A stretch of 64,000 nt of DNA, from contig NC_088789.1 of NCBI RefSeq assembly GCF_949628265.1, forward strand, positions 4,580,886 to 4,644,885. The letters are read 5' to 3'. Each line of letters opens with the position of its first letter. Within the stretch, counting starts at the first letter, position 1. Under the pieces are notes generated by a model. It searched no databases. It saw nothing but the letters and a program-made list of their open reading frames with translations, and was not told where the DNA came from. The position numbers were made by a program, and so were the translations under genes. The DNA is from Cloeon dipterum. Lineage: Eukaryota > Arthropoda > Insecta > Ephemeroptera > Baetidae. Positions 47,061 through 64,000 of this stretch are shown here, one piece after another.

Positions 47061-47710
47061 TTCTCAAAAAACTTACGTATGACCTGACTATAATACTGCT
47101 GACTATTACTACTAAAATAATGTAAAGGACATTTTAGGAGTTTTTATTCATCACTCAAGACTCAAGTTTTTTTTTAGAACCTCGGATCTGCTCAGCACTT
47201 CCCAAGCTGCTGAGCTCGCGGAATCCCGATGTTACCTAAAACGTTTAAGGCATTAAGCAATAACTCGTATCTAGAATATCAGATAAAGCAACTTAACAAA
47301 TGGGTCGTAGCAGAGTTGTCTGAATATAATCTTTCAAATTTTTACTACCAAGAGCTCTTCGTCCGATTTTACTCTCGTGCACACAGCATACACCTTTATC
47401 GCAAATATTTGTATATTTTAAAGTCATTTATGAGTCCCAAAGCTTTCTCAATAGAACCAAAAAATTCTCAAAGGCAGAATTTTTCGGTCTAATGCAATAA
47501 ATTTGGTCTAATAAGTGACAATTATTTGATCTTTTAAATCTCCAAAAGTCTATAGTTTAGTTTTCGGCATATAATGCCACACATTCGACCTCATTTGCTC
47601 GTCACACTGCAGCACGTCGAACACATGAGTTTTTATGAATTGGTGGAAACCCAACAGAGACAATTTATTTCAAACGGTGTTAATGGGGGACCGCGTGGCG
47701 GAGGCGTTCC

Positions 47711-47717
47711 TATAAAA
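47711..47717 (+). promoter_or_regulatory. Ms: TATA box of the myosuppressin gene
   Basis: TATAAAA in CCTATAAAACGG, about 240 bp before the start codon, which puts transcription start near 47740. This makes the upstream in-frame ATG at 47574 untranscribed and supports the start at 47955. Confidence 0.6.
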
Positions 47718-47954
47718 CGGTGTAATTACGTGCCAATAATCAGCGTGGCGCACGGTGGTCGGGAAGGCGCGCAAAAGAAGTGTTGGGCGGGTGGCATAAT
47801 CAAATTAATCCGCCCCTGCATGACCTGCTGGCCTGTTGCGCCTCAGGTGGAGGGTTGGAACTGCGGGGGCTGGAGGCGGCAACGGCCGAGGGGCATGCGC
47901 CAGGTCGGCGTCAAAAGCGACGACCGAGCCACCGCCGCCTCACTCGCAACCGCG

Positions 47955-50900
47955 ATGAAGAGGTCGCCGCTGCACTCGTTGTTGGCCGTCGTTTGCGGGC
48001 TGCTGCTCCTCCAGGGTGCACACTCGACACAGGGCAGCGCCTCCGTTCGCTCCATTTGCATCCAGTCCGACGGCCTCCCTACGCCCCTCAGGGGCTTCTG
48101 CAACTGGCTCTACTCCTCGGAAGAAGGCCTCCCCGTTCGCAGAGGTAAAATTTCCGCTTCTTTCACACCCGGGTCCCACCATTTTTTTTTTAATTTACAA
48201 TATTCTTCTAACGAAAAATACTTTTCTGTGCTAAACGTTGTGCAGTAAAATAATATCTTTACGTTATTTATTGATTTAATAATTTTTTCCATTTATTCAG
48301 CAAGGCGTTTAAAAAGTTGAGGACCGCTTGACTAAACTTTCGTATTTCCTTGCATTGAATAAGAAAATCAAAAGACATTTCAAAATGTTCTGAATCGTTC
48401 TTCATTTTGAAAAGGATTGACCTTTAGAAATTTTTTCGTTCTACGAGTTTCCTGCTCAAGAAATATCTAAACTTCACTCTTACTTATATTTGAAAATGAC
48501 AAAAAATCAATTAGTATTGTGTTTTTATCAGCAATATTTTTGACAGTCTAGAAATTCAAAGCATCGTCTCTTTGAAAATGTAGTCGATCCTTTTTTCGCA
48601 GGAAACTGCGAGCCATTTTCTCTCTACTGAAAAATATTTAAACATCATGTAGATGATAACAAAAGTTGAACGTTTGCTACACTGATTCAAACCAACAAAG
48701 TTTGATATTTTCAATTCCATGAATTCCAGAGTACAAATTACCAATGCAATTCGACTCCTGAGGTTTTCCGATCAAACAATTGGTTCTGAACTCAAATAAA
48801 ATTTGCAACTGGGTGTGCATGGCGTATAATTTAAAGTCAATCAAGCTTGCCATATTAATTGTATGCGAGCAATTGTTATACATCAAGTTGTGTTCACTCG
48901 AGAAAATTAACGCTGGGGTCGGTTCGCTCACGTCAGAAGTTTCGAATTCATTCATTATAGCTGTGCTCATTAGTAATTAAGCCGGACTCTTTTAACTAGC
49001 ACCGCAGTTTTCATGCATCCAGAACATAAAATGCCACGCGTTTCGACAAACAATGGCACCGCACAAACAAAGACCAGTAATTAAAGTGGAAATGCAAACC
49101 TGGCGCGTTTAGTGTGTTTGCCCTCTTTCATTTAACAAGTTAAGCCTGCAAAGTACACGTCCACTCATATCGGTCAAAATCTGTGACACCACCAAACCGC
49201 ATTATTATTATCTTCCTAAACGCATAGTCATAGCAGCAAATAAACATGAAAAACCACTTCCAGTTGATATTTGGTATGCACAAGCACAAAAAACGTTATC
49301 TTTGCTAGAGCATTAAATTTAAAAAGAGTTATATCATTCAATTTGCTTTCAACGCCCCGCAGGAGTCAGTTTTACCAGTTTTACGCCAACTTTGCCTGTT
49401 TAAATATTGGATTGGCATTTCCTGCTATGGGAATTTCCTCTGCATTCCAACTAGCTTGAGCACTGTGCAAATAAAGGTTAGAACCTAACAATTTTATTCC
49501 TCATACATGATTGATCAAACTCGCCTCTGTGATCATAGTTGTGGCAAGCTCTTTTCCAGGAAAACTGCATCATAGAGTTTATTGGAAAAAAGTAACTATT
49601 GACTCAAGTGAAATAACGAGTATCATCAGTGGTTGCCAATAAATGTGTAGAGAAAGCGATTTCAGTGTAATTATATTTTAGCGTCTGTTAAAAGCATAAT
49701 TTTTATTGGAGTTTTGAGCTAAAATTTGTGATTTTCAACATTTTGAAATAAAAAAGTATTTCTTAAATTGTTTCAGCGCCAGCTCAGCAGCTTTTTAAAG
49801 TACCTAGAAGGTTCATGGCAGAAGCGGCAGGTAAGCCTATATTATCTCTATCAATTAATCTTTGCCGAGTCATAAAAGCCGAATTTCGGAGTCACCAACT
49901 AGGCTCATCAATCAAGCGTTGGATTCTGACATTCTGATAAAAAGTCAGAGGCCAATTTTAATTTATGCGCGTAACACCAATTTCATTTCCGACTCCGAGC
50001 AACTTTTGCATTAGCCTCTCCGCACACAAGCTCTCGAATCACGGCTAGTTTTTGCACTCTCATTGAAGGATTACATTATTGGTACCGAGAGGGCATTGTT
50101 TCAGAATGTCGGATTAGATTGCCCAAACAAGAGGAGCGCTGCTTTAACACCGCACGGCATGACATTGCGTTTAAACGAACTGGAGCCGCGAACCGTATCT
50201 GATCGGAACCGACTAAACTTGAAAATTTAATTCAAACTCTAATTTGCTGATGTCGGCGGGGGCTCATGTGTGCGAAAGCAATAACTTTCAATTTGCGTGA
50301 TAAAACTTGTAAACAGACTGAAATTTAAAGGTTGCACCTGCTGATGTGCGAGAGCACCGTGGGGCTTATTTTGTCAGCGGGGTGGCGTTTAAAAATGAAA
50401 TTTACTGGCTTTAATTTTGAGGGTTCTGCTGCGCCGCCATAAATCTATGCATCCCGCGTGCATGCTTGGGCTCATTAATAGACCTGCTGAATAAATATTA
50501 ATTTCCCTGGTACAAAAATCAATCTCGCGCGTGTACACAGATTCTACGGATGCTTCCTGTGCCGGCAGGAATGATGCACGTTTGTACTCCTCCGAGGGAA
50601 GCAAATCCAGGAGCTTTATTCAAAGGAAAAAATGGAAAGTGTGTTTACTTATCGTATTTGGTGCTCGCAAAACAAAATCTAATTTTGCTGTTCCCTTCTC
50701 TTCTCCAGTCTAACGTAGATGCGGTTATTATTGGGATAAGGATTAATCCATAACTCGTCAAAAGTAAATATAACAATTTTGTATAGGAAAAAGGCAATAC
50801 GTGGTTTGGATCGGTATTAAAAGTTGAATCGTTTTAAAATTTCCTCACTTACGTAGAAATAAAAGTGAAAAGTGGGGCAGTAGATTTCTAGCATCAATTA

Positions 50901-53412
50901 TTTAGTTGCAATGGAAATGTGCAAAGCTACGGGATTAATTCACTTAATTTAGATTAGTAGTTGGCGGGGTGCGAATTTTTCTAAGAGTCCAAAACCACGA
51001 TGTGAGGAAAGTTAAGCGTGGGTGTAAATTGAAGCAACCCGCAGTCCTTCTTCCATTGCTTGCTCTGCGGGTACACAAAGTTTCCTTCAGTAAAGTTGCT
51101 AGATAAAGGAGCTGAAATGCGTCCTGGAAATAAACTTAAAACATGCGACCACACAAGGAAAATAAAAATAGTTTGACCATACCGCTCAGTACTAACACTT
51201 ATCCTTTCATTTATTATCAGACAAAGATGGAAGTCTTATTTTGCCTAAAAATATTCTTATTTGGGCAATAACTTTTTTCATTTTATTTTTTTTAACCATT
51301 TTTCCTCCATCGGCCAATAACAGTCACCAATAATTGTCCTCGATTACAAACGACATCAATGGAGTGGTTTGTTGTTTATTCTTCCATAGCCAAAACAAAC
51401 AAAACGTTAAAATTAAAACGAAAACAATGCAAGATATGACCAACAGAAATAGCAAAATTTGAATTGCGAAAATGAAAATATTTTATGGTAATTTTTCGCT
51501 TCACTGAGTCGGAATCATAGTTTTTGAATGGAACGGTACATATAATAATGATAAAAAACAATCATTTCAACTAAGAATAACTTCCGCATTTCCTCACGTT
51601 TTATCACGGTTTTCAGAAATCTATTTATACCTCTGACACCTACCACATCATTATGATAAAATTTTATTCCGTTTTGCACTTTGCGTGTGCGAAGAGCTCG
51701 GATTGGAAAATACCATACCCCTAGGGCGAATCCAAGAGCTTTGTTTTGAATAAATAATGGGAGCGTTATGCGTATATGCGATAGCCTCTTGGCACACACA
51801 TGATTTTCATTAAATTTTCACCAACAAGAAAAGGAGTCTGACAGCAAGAGCTAAAATCAGGAAACACTGCCAACGCAAGTGTGGCAGGGAGAAAGCGCAT
51901 TATCCTCATCTAATTTTCACTTCGGGAAAAATAATGCATCCTGTCAGCAACGCGAGCGTTGTCAGGAGATAAACGAGATGGCGGCCGATCTAATAATGAA
52001 TTTATTCGGAAAACCTTTTACCCTCTCGTCACGTGGCCGACCAGAACAGCGGTTTTTATTGTCGGCACTATTTCGCTAAACACATCTGCGACTATCATAA
52101 CGTCCTGAAATTTTTTTAATTATCTAATTGTTCTGCTGCGCCATACGGCATGTTGTAACTCGCGTGTGTTATGACGATTATTTCATTATAGCCATAACCG
52201 GCTTTCTTTTTCTAGTTCTTGTTGGTTTGCCGCTTTTTCAACCAGGCAGGGCGAGCGTGCGTTTGCACAGTACTTTGGAATTGGGGTTGGTCGAGTTTGC
52301 AACTCGGGCAGTGTTGACAGTATTCATTCGTGAATAGTTAATTTTTCGCCTCATTCAACTTTACTCTTGTTAATAAGATAAACAAGCACGCAGCTATCAG
52401 CTATTAACGATTTTAATGTAAAAGCACAAACAAACGCGCTGGTTGGGATCTGGGATCTCATAAATCGGACAAACATATAAATTTATCATCGTTTGGAAGT
52501 ATACATTTCATAATTAATTTCACATGAATTGAAACAAAAAAAAATGCTAAGTGCGAAGTGCTGCCGGCAATTATTTCAACGGCGCATTCGAAAAGCGATA
52601 AATTAATGCTCAATAAAATATCCTAAACTTCTTCTCCCGTTTGAAAAAACTTATTTGCTTTGCATGTCTGTATTTAATTTCCTTATTCTTGACAAGTTCT
52701 ACTTGAAGTTTTGCTTTGGCATTCTGAGCGCACTACGACGTTAATAAGTTACATCAGTAGCAGCAATTCGAGTTGTTCAGCCAACCCTTTTTAAAAGTCA
52801 CGTTTGGCCCCGCGCTGTCACGTGCGGCTAGCTAAACTTTTATATGCGTCAGACGCGCAAATAACATAATCCCCATCAAAACCAAAGCACGTTGAAAACA
52901 TACCCGTTTACAAAGCGCTGACGCCTCACTCTCGCACCACCTGTTAAAATTTCAAAAAGTGATCATATTATACCAAAATTTTGTCCATTCATGCGTTTCC
53001 CTTTGGCCTCGTACTCTTTTGAAATTTATTTCACATCCCACCAGATTATTTTTCATTCAGTTATCTTGAATGACCCGTGGTGTGTGACTGTGAAATTCGT
53101 ATTTCATTGAGGGGCTTAGAGTCAGATCAATAAGGCAGATTTTCGAACAGCTGTATATAATCAAAGAAAAACTCTGCCTGATTCTTTTCACAAAAACCGT
53201 TTGCGCTGAATGTACTCTCTCACCATTTGGGCTTGGCTGACGTAATCCAAATTTGAACACTTTTTGCGTCCTTTGTTCTAGAACTGGAGCCAGTGGAGCC
53301 GCCGGTGGTCCCGCGGCAAGACAGGTATTCGCAGGAGCCTTCCAGTTGGGAAACGATCAAGCGACAGGACAACAACCACATGTTCCTCAGGTTCGGACGC
53401 AGACGGAAGTAG
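47955..53412 (+). CDS. Ms: Myosuppressin (FLRFamide) precursor, 124 aa
   Basis: Neuropeptide prohormone whose product inhibits visceral and heart muscle through myosuppressin GPCRs. Exons: 47955-48144, 49777-49830, 53282-53412, together 125 codons. The signal peptide is MKRSPLHSLLAVVCGLLLLQGAHS. The spacer has a C-x(13)-C pair (CIQSDG…LRGFC) as in other myosuppressin precursors, and further Arg-Arg sites. The C-terminus is KR-QDNNHMFLRF-G-RRRK: dibasic cleavage, a Gln that can cyclise, a ten-residue peptide, an amidation Gly and terminal basic residues. Length and FLRF ending fit myosuppressin rather than sulfakinin (HMRF) or sNPF (RLRF). Positions 3, 4 and 6 of the peptide (N, N, M) differ from the common [10 protein letters not shown]. 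Small exons within 5.5 kb of genomic DNA are typical of neuropeptide genes. Confidence 0.92.
48145..49776 (+). other. Ms: Myosuppressin intron 1
   Basis: 1.6 kb of AT-rich intron. Opposed open frames at 48556-48980 are shadows of each other and show no domain. Confidence 0.6.
49831..53281 (+). other. Ms: Myosuppressin intron 2
   Basis: 3.45 kb intron, no embedded gene or mobile element recognised. Short frames on both strands lack protein-like features. Confidence 0.6.
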
Positions 53413-53575
53413 CCCCTGGATCTTCTCTCACCCTCCCTAATTTTCGCACTTTTCATCTGTTAATTCCTTTTTTCGATGAGACACTCTTGTCAAATAGTAT
53501 ATAGATACATATTATATTATTGATGATTATCATGTTTTTGTTAAAATAATGTAAGAACTTGATCTCCCAGAGCCA

Positions 53576-53581
53576 AATAAA
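53576..53581 (+). terminator. Ms: Myosuppressin polyadenylation signal AATAAA
   Basis: Canonical hexamer 164 bp after the stop codon. Confidence 0.6.
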
Positions 53582-55080
53582 TGTTCGTATCAAGGTAGCT
53601 ACAGTCATTTGCTGTGTTATTCAAGCGATACCCAGATAAATGATTATGAAGTAATAAATTAATTTTACCTCTATCGAAAGTCTTTCATTTCAGCAATTAA
53701 ATGTTATCCACATTAATTATCATCAAAAGGGAATATTAAAAACGTTTCTGTCTAAGATGCATCAGCTAACACTCTCACGTTTTGCATTTTTGTTTCGAAT
53801 TCATTTCTACCAGAACTTTCTGCAGCACTTACGATGAGACTTTTGCGATCTACAATCCATTTCCACAAATTTCAATAGTCATCCATGCTATGTGCATCGT
53901 AACCAATCAAACTGAAATAAGAGATGATGCCAAAACAAACGCGTCAGCCGTTTTCCGAACAATGAGTTGATGTGAAATCACGCAGTTGAAGTTTTATATA
54001 TCCACTGCTATGGGTTGAATTCCGCATAAACACCCACTCGCACAATTACGGCTTTAAGCTGCTATGGGAAACTCTGATAAAAGCGCTGCATTTATTCGGG
54101 AATCTGTTTTGGGTGCGCTGATGGAAAAATCGGAATAAAAATCAATCAGCCCCTAACGAGTCGCAAAGTCAATTATCCGAGTGAATAAATTTAGTTCGCC
54201 ATTTCGCACAAAAAATGATGTTTTTTGTTGCAAAAGACCTTTGAAGTTGTCAAGTTATAATTTTAAGCTGTTTATCTCAAAATGGAAAACAAATAGGTGT
54301 ATAGCAAATAACTCTTAAAATAATTTTAGAATCAGTTTGAATGAGAATTTTAAATTTCAAACCATAAAATTCAACAGTTAAGAATCAATATTACCGTGAG
54401 AGGCACAAAAAGCATGATTGTCCTTTTTGCTTATTCACAAAATTGCATACCATTAACGGTTTTATTGTAAGAACTATTTACGATTATTTATTCGTTACAT
54501 TTCTTGGTATTTTGAAACAAGTATATACAGTTCAAATTGAATGCAGTTACCCCACTGTAGAGGGAGCTATTTTTTAAATTGGTAAATAAGAACATTCATG
54601 AAATGGATTTATTGGATAACAAAACAACAAAACCTCTTTCCTAGACACAGGTATTTTAAACAGGTATTTTCTTAAATACTTTCATGTGTTAGAAATATTT
54701 TAGTTTGACTTCAAAGGTTCAATTTGTTAACAGGCTAAAATTTCATAATAAATCATGTCCTTAAATCAGTCACCCAAAGAAAAAATTACCCAGTTGTATT
54801 TTTATGCTCCTATGTATATTTTTACGTGAGTCCTCAACGCCTGGTAACAGCAGCGTCAAAAATATAGTTTGCCTCATCCTCATAATAACAGAGAGTCATG
54901 CTGAGATATACAAGCATGTCCGTCCCAAAAGTATAACAATGCTCCTCTTCGCATTGCAAAAGTGGGTCCACGTTCCACGTGTTCATCTTATCATCTCAAG
55001 TATCGGATCGGCGCCAAGCAAACATCGTCTTGCATTTAAATAGGAAGCAGCAACAGCGTGTAGTCGCTTCAAGATTAGCC
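53582..55080. other. Intergenic between Ms and ADGF
   Basis: AT-rich. Holds the ADGF promoter at its right end (TTTAAATAG near 55035 could be a weak TATA-like element). No gene seen. Confidence 0.4.
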
Positions 55081-60208
<5,128 letters not shown>

Positions 60209-62280
60209 ACTTTGATTAGAAAAAAAAACGAACACAAAGATATGGCTTTGTTGAAACTGATAATCGAAATATGTTTGCTCTCAAGTCGAACTGGTTGAAC
60301 TTTTCTATGGTAAATACGTGTTTTGTGGTATTTTATCACGAGCGTTATCACTTTTAGTGACATTTTTGCCTATAGGACAAATTTTGAAAGATTAAAAAAT
60401 AATTCAATATAGTAAAACGATATTAATAAAAAATTTATAGTTAATGTTCGCTAATTCATAAATTAATACAAAAATAGTTATTTATTATAAGAAATGACTA
60501 CATAATTGGGTCGTTAAAAATGTCTGCAGGAGCTTGTTGAATAAAAACCACTGCAGTTAGATGTATATTATATTTTTTCTCCATTTTTTTACAAAACAAT
60601 GACATGTCACGTGTATGGCATTAATTGTTGAAAATTAAATGAGAGTTACATCGATATAAATCACAAAGGTTGTGCACGGTAGGAAGATATGAGATAATAT
60701 ATACAGTATAATAAATATAGAACAGTGTGATCATCAACAAAATAAATCGACGATTGCAAGAAGTGTCGCGCCGTGAGCCAACGCGTCGTACATTATTTTT
60801 CAATTAACAAGATGACAGCATTTGGCATTTATATTTACATTAACATGACACATTTTGTAAGGGTTAAAGAGTCTCCTTGCATCCCTGAAGCGAGGGAATG
60901 AGAGGCTCTCCTCGATTAATCAGTTTCTCAACAATGGCATGTACGTGAAGAAGATGAATGCTTTTCCTGCACTTACACTCTACATCATTTTTATGTACAT
61001 TTACTTCCTTTATTTACACAAAAGAAGCGTCTGTGTGCACACGTGTAAATATATTGCATGCATGTATACTTTGCTGAGAGAAATTCACCCTTGCGAATAA
61101 TATATATTGTCAGTTCAAAGACACAACAGCATCCGTCATCGCGCACTCGTGCTCACACTCCCTTGCATTTTAATAACGCGAATAGTAAAAATACTCTTTT
61201 TACGTCTTCTCCTCCTTCATCTTCTTTACATAATTCAGATCACATTTCTGCAATTAAATCTTTCCAGCAACCACTCCGAACGGACACGCAGTCACTTGGC
61301 CTGTCGGATTAAGCAGCGTTTCTTCGTATTTTTTTTCTTCTTAAATGCATCTCATGTTTGTCTATTTTTAATAAAATAATAAAGAAATATATGGCGTGCA
61401 ATCCTGCACGAATCTTGGCAACTAACAAAAAATCACCTGTGAAAAAAGTGGCTCAGGACTGGGAGTCTTACGTTGAGGAGCATCGGGGAGTTAAATTGTA
61501 AAAAGTCTACTTTTAAGGACAAAACCTACAAACTAGTCCAGCCCTAAGCCTGTGAAATGGTCGCTCAAAACGCCGCGAGTCCGGAAGAAGGCCAAGCGAA
61601 CGCGCATCCATTCAATTTAGCACAGCCTACGTCAAAGTCGCGCGAAAAGTTTAGTCTCATTGCCTACGTGTAGTACTGTAATCCTGAGATACATCATGGC
61701 TCTGTCTTCTGCTCATGTAATTGAACGTTATTGCACTCGTTTTTTCCCATTTTTTCAAACTTTTTAATATGTACAAGCACAAAGAGAAATCAGCAGCGGG
61801 ACGCTCTCTGAAATGAATTTATGCCCGCGGGCGGCGGGCGAGCGAGCGAAATTAAGCTTTATTAAATTATAGCCGAATTTCATCATGTCTTTTTGGTACG
61901 CACGTCCACTCAAACAAAATGTATCGTGTCAAGCCTGCGATTTCAGAAAGGTCCCGCTGACAGTCATAAAATTTAATAAACCCTCGCCCACGCTCGTAAA
62001 TGTTTGCCGAGCGCAACAAGTCAGAAGAGTTTAATATTTGTAAGCACTGAAGGCATGCACTTGGAGAGAAGCGAGTAAAAATTCCCTTTCAGGGCGTCAA
62101 AAACCCACTTCAGTCCGCAGGCGCCTCTTAAAGAGTCCGCAAACCCTTCAACTCATCCAGGCAAGGTGGTTTCGTTTTGATTATTATTTGAAACACTGAA
62201 AATTGAAACCAGCTCAAAGTCAGCCGTTAGCAAAGGCCACCCATCGTGGACGGTTGAAGCGTTCAGGGAGCATTCAAAAT
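60209..62280. other. Intergenic, 3' flank of ADGF and of the transporter
   Basis: AT-rich, with a microsatellite-like and pyrimidine-rich stretch near 61190-61340. No protein-coding frame with family features. Contains the 3' UTR of the minus-strand transporter at its right end. Confidence 0.4.
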
Positions 62281-63842
62281 TCAAACGGCGGCCTGCTCGC
62301 TCTCGCGTTGCCGCTTACGCTCGATCAGCGGGATGAGGCCCCACATGGCTGCCCCCACGAGCAGTACGATGCCCAGGGTGGTGAAGATGAGTGAGTAGTT
62401 GCCGAGCCTCTCCAGAGCGTAGCCGCAGACAGGCGGCCCAAGCAGCTGGAGCACGCCGTTTAAGAAGAGGGAGATTCCGAACGAGGACGCCAGTCGCTCG
62501 GCACCCAGCATGTCAGCGAAAAGCACGGCCGTCACACCGACGTAGGTGCCTGAGCCGAAGCCGAAGATGGCGCACGCCACGGCCAGGTACACGTAGCCGG
62601 CGGACGCGAACAGCGGCAGCAGAGCCAGGATCAGGCCCGAAAGGAACAGGCCGCCGATGTAGTAGTATTTGCGCGGCATGAAGTGCAGGTCCGACAGCGC
62701 AGAGCCGCCGATCCGGCCCACCAAGTCCAGGGCGGCCACCAGCGAGAGTAGGAGGGATGCCGTCTCCTTGTCGCAGCCCAGGCTGATCGCGTACGCGGGC
62801 AGCAGGATGATGAAGTTCGTGTACCCGATCGCGTTTGTTGAGTTTGACAGGAGTATGACCTGGAATTACAAAATGACAATTTTTATTTTAAAACTCAGAT
62901 AAATATGATGTTTGAAACATATATGCAGGTTGGTTTTTAGGATTTTTCTGATCTTTCTATGATATTTTTTTAGTTAAATTTGCAGATGTAACATAAAAGC
63001 TGTTTTACATCAAGCAAAGTATAAGGGCTGCTAAATTTAGACTTGTTTACTCTCAAAAGCACTTAAATTTAGTAGCCAGTTATGACAGTTTTTCTAGATT
63101 TAAATATGCGATCTCACACCATATTATTTGCAGCTTAACATTCCTAAATACTAAAATATCACATGAAATTCTATATGTTACAAAAAGTGCGTTTTATTTA
63201 TTTATTTTAATTTTAAGAACCCTCATTATTTTGAAGAATATCATTGTAAAGAGGAAATATTTTGGCATCTGCATGATTTTAGGAATGGTGACAAGAAATC
63301 GAATATTTTAACTTTTAAGAATCATCAATTTCAATTAAAATCCAGACTATATTCCACTAATTGGAACATTATCAAAAACTTATCCACCAAATTATGTTTC
63401 CTTCCTGAGAGCTAATTTTACTTCTTAACACTAATAGCCACCCTTGATATTTTGAAATTCGAATACTAATAAAAGAGGTGTGAGTAATCGTTTTTTTTAA
63501 ATTAGGGTTTCCACAAGAAAAAACCTGCATGCGTGTAATTGAAATTCGCCGCGTAAATAGATTCGGGGTGAGCTCTACACTTTACTTACCAAATAGAGGG
63601 AATCTTTCAAAAGGGAAAGGTCCAGCAACTTGGTTGTCGAGTCTGCAGAGCCTTCCTTGTCATCATCAATCGGTGGTTTTTCCGTCTTCTTATTTTTCTT
63701 GCGTGAAAAACAGCTAAAACAGTTGCCGAAAGAGTCCCAGCAGGATTTGGTCACTGATTTCAACGTCAGGGTGGAGGCGAACATTTCATTATCACGAGGA
63801 TTCTGCTGCAGGGCGGCTAAAGTGCTTCCATGGTGAACTGTA
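62281..63842 (-). CDS. Monocarboxylate-transporter-like MFS protein (SLC16), C-terminal half
   Basis: Plasma-membrane carrier of the MCT family; substrate cannot be told from this half. Two exons seen: about 63842-63590 and 62859-62281, joined in phase 0. The first encodes the variable cytoplasmic loop between membrane segments 6 and 7, charged and Lys-rich (SRKKNKKTEKPPIDDD). The second encodes segments 7-12 with MCT-like blocks: GYTNFIILLPAYAISLG, AALDLVGRIGGSALSDL (segment 8), VACAIFGFGSGTYVGVTAVL, LASSFGISLFLNGVLQLLGP and a short charged tail ERKRQRESEQAAV. GC-rich codons (third-position C/G) contrast with neighbours. The acceptor of the first exon is ambiguous by 5 nt (63837 or 63842). 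The N-terminal half, including the family signature in segment 1, is beyond the right edge. Confidence 0.8.
62860..63589 (-). other. Intron of the MFS transporter gene
   Basis: 730 bp AT-rich intron with GTAAGT donor and CAG acceptor on the minus strand. Nothing else recognised. Confidence 0.7.
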
Positions 63843-64000
63843 CTGATGTATCTGTGGAGGGAATAATCATTTATTTACGATGACATGTCCATTCAACACA
63901 TTATTTGGAATTTTTAAACTCCAATTAAATTTTGCTAGCTTAAGATAGACTAATATTATTATTTTAACAGCTCAGAAAGTTTTAGAAACTAAATTCTTAA

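Larger units (their letters stand above)
43154..47954. other. Intergenic, no firm gene
   Basis: AT-rich, with scattered short frames. The only one with a somewhat protein-like ending is the minus frame at 46683-47060 (listed separately). The last 250 bp hold the myosuppressin promoter and leader. Confidence 0.4.

Noticed and set aside
47574-47954. Upstream in-frame ATG extending the myosuppressin precursor by 127 residues
   Set aside because: It would bury the signal peptide, and a TATA box at 47711 places transcription start downstream of it.
53410-53412. Sulfakinin or FMRFamide identity for the neuropeptide
   Set aside because: Sulfakinins end HMRF-amide with sulfated Tyr, and FMRFamide genes carry many repeats. 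A single ten-residue QD..H.FLRF peptide fits myosuppressin.

Overview
The window is nuclear DNA from an arthropod, almost certainly an insect. Genes are split by GT-AG introns (some only 51-54 nt), intergenic DNA is AT-rich, and there is a myosuppressin neuropeptide gene, an adenosine deaminase-related growth factor and a Ty3/gypsy LTR retrotransposon. I assembled the gene models by hand from splice signals, reading phase and family motifs. All the complete models close in frame. Nothing here looks bacterial, and I see no rRNA, tRNA or CRISPR.

Layout. 1-5.8 kb (-): 3' part of an unrecognised coiled-coil/proline-rich protein gene that runs off the left edge. 10.05-10.56 kb (+): intronless orphan single-pass membrane protein. 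11.96-14.17 kb (-): kynurenine aminotransferase, 451 aa, head-to-head with 14.78-25.71 kb (+): ATP7 copper-transporting P-type ATPase, 1329 aa in 18 coding exons. 25.86-28.67 kb (-): membrane-anchored multicopper oxidase, 704 aa, tail-to-tail with ATP7. 30.41-35.39 kb (+): an LTR retrotransposon with identical LTRs, one nonsense codon in gag and an intact pol. 36.32-37.80 kb (+): hydroxypyruvate isomerase-like protein, tail-to-tail (29 bp) with 37.83-39.52 kb (-): TRM13 tRNA methyltransferase. 40.49-42.88 kb (+): selenophosphate synthetase with an in-frame UGA at the catalytic position. 47.96-53.41 kb (+): myosuppressin precursor. 55.08-60.21 kb (+): ADGF. 62.28-63.84 kb (-): 3' part of a monocarboxylate-transporter-like MFS gene that runs off the right edge.

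Two points stand out. The selenophosphate synthetase reads ...KG-UGA-GCKVPQE..., and a 16-bp-paired stem-loop starts three bases after the UGA. I could not find a SECIS element in the 3' UTR, so both selenocysteine insertion and non-selenocysteine readthrough remain open. The other is the arrangement of a secretory-pathway copper pump (ATP7) next to a copper-dependent oxidase with a GPI-like tail. The mature myosuppressin predicted here (QDNNHMFLRF-amide) also departs from the usual insect sequence at three positions.
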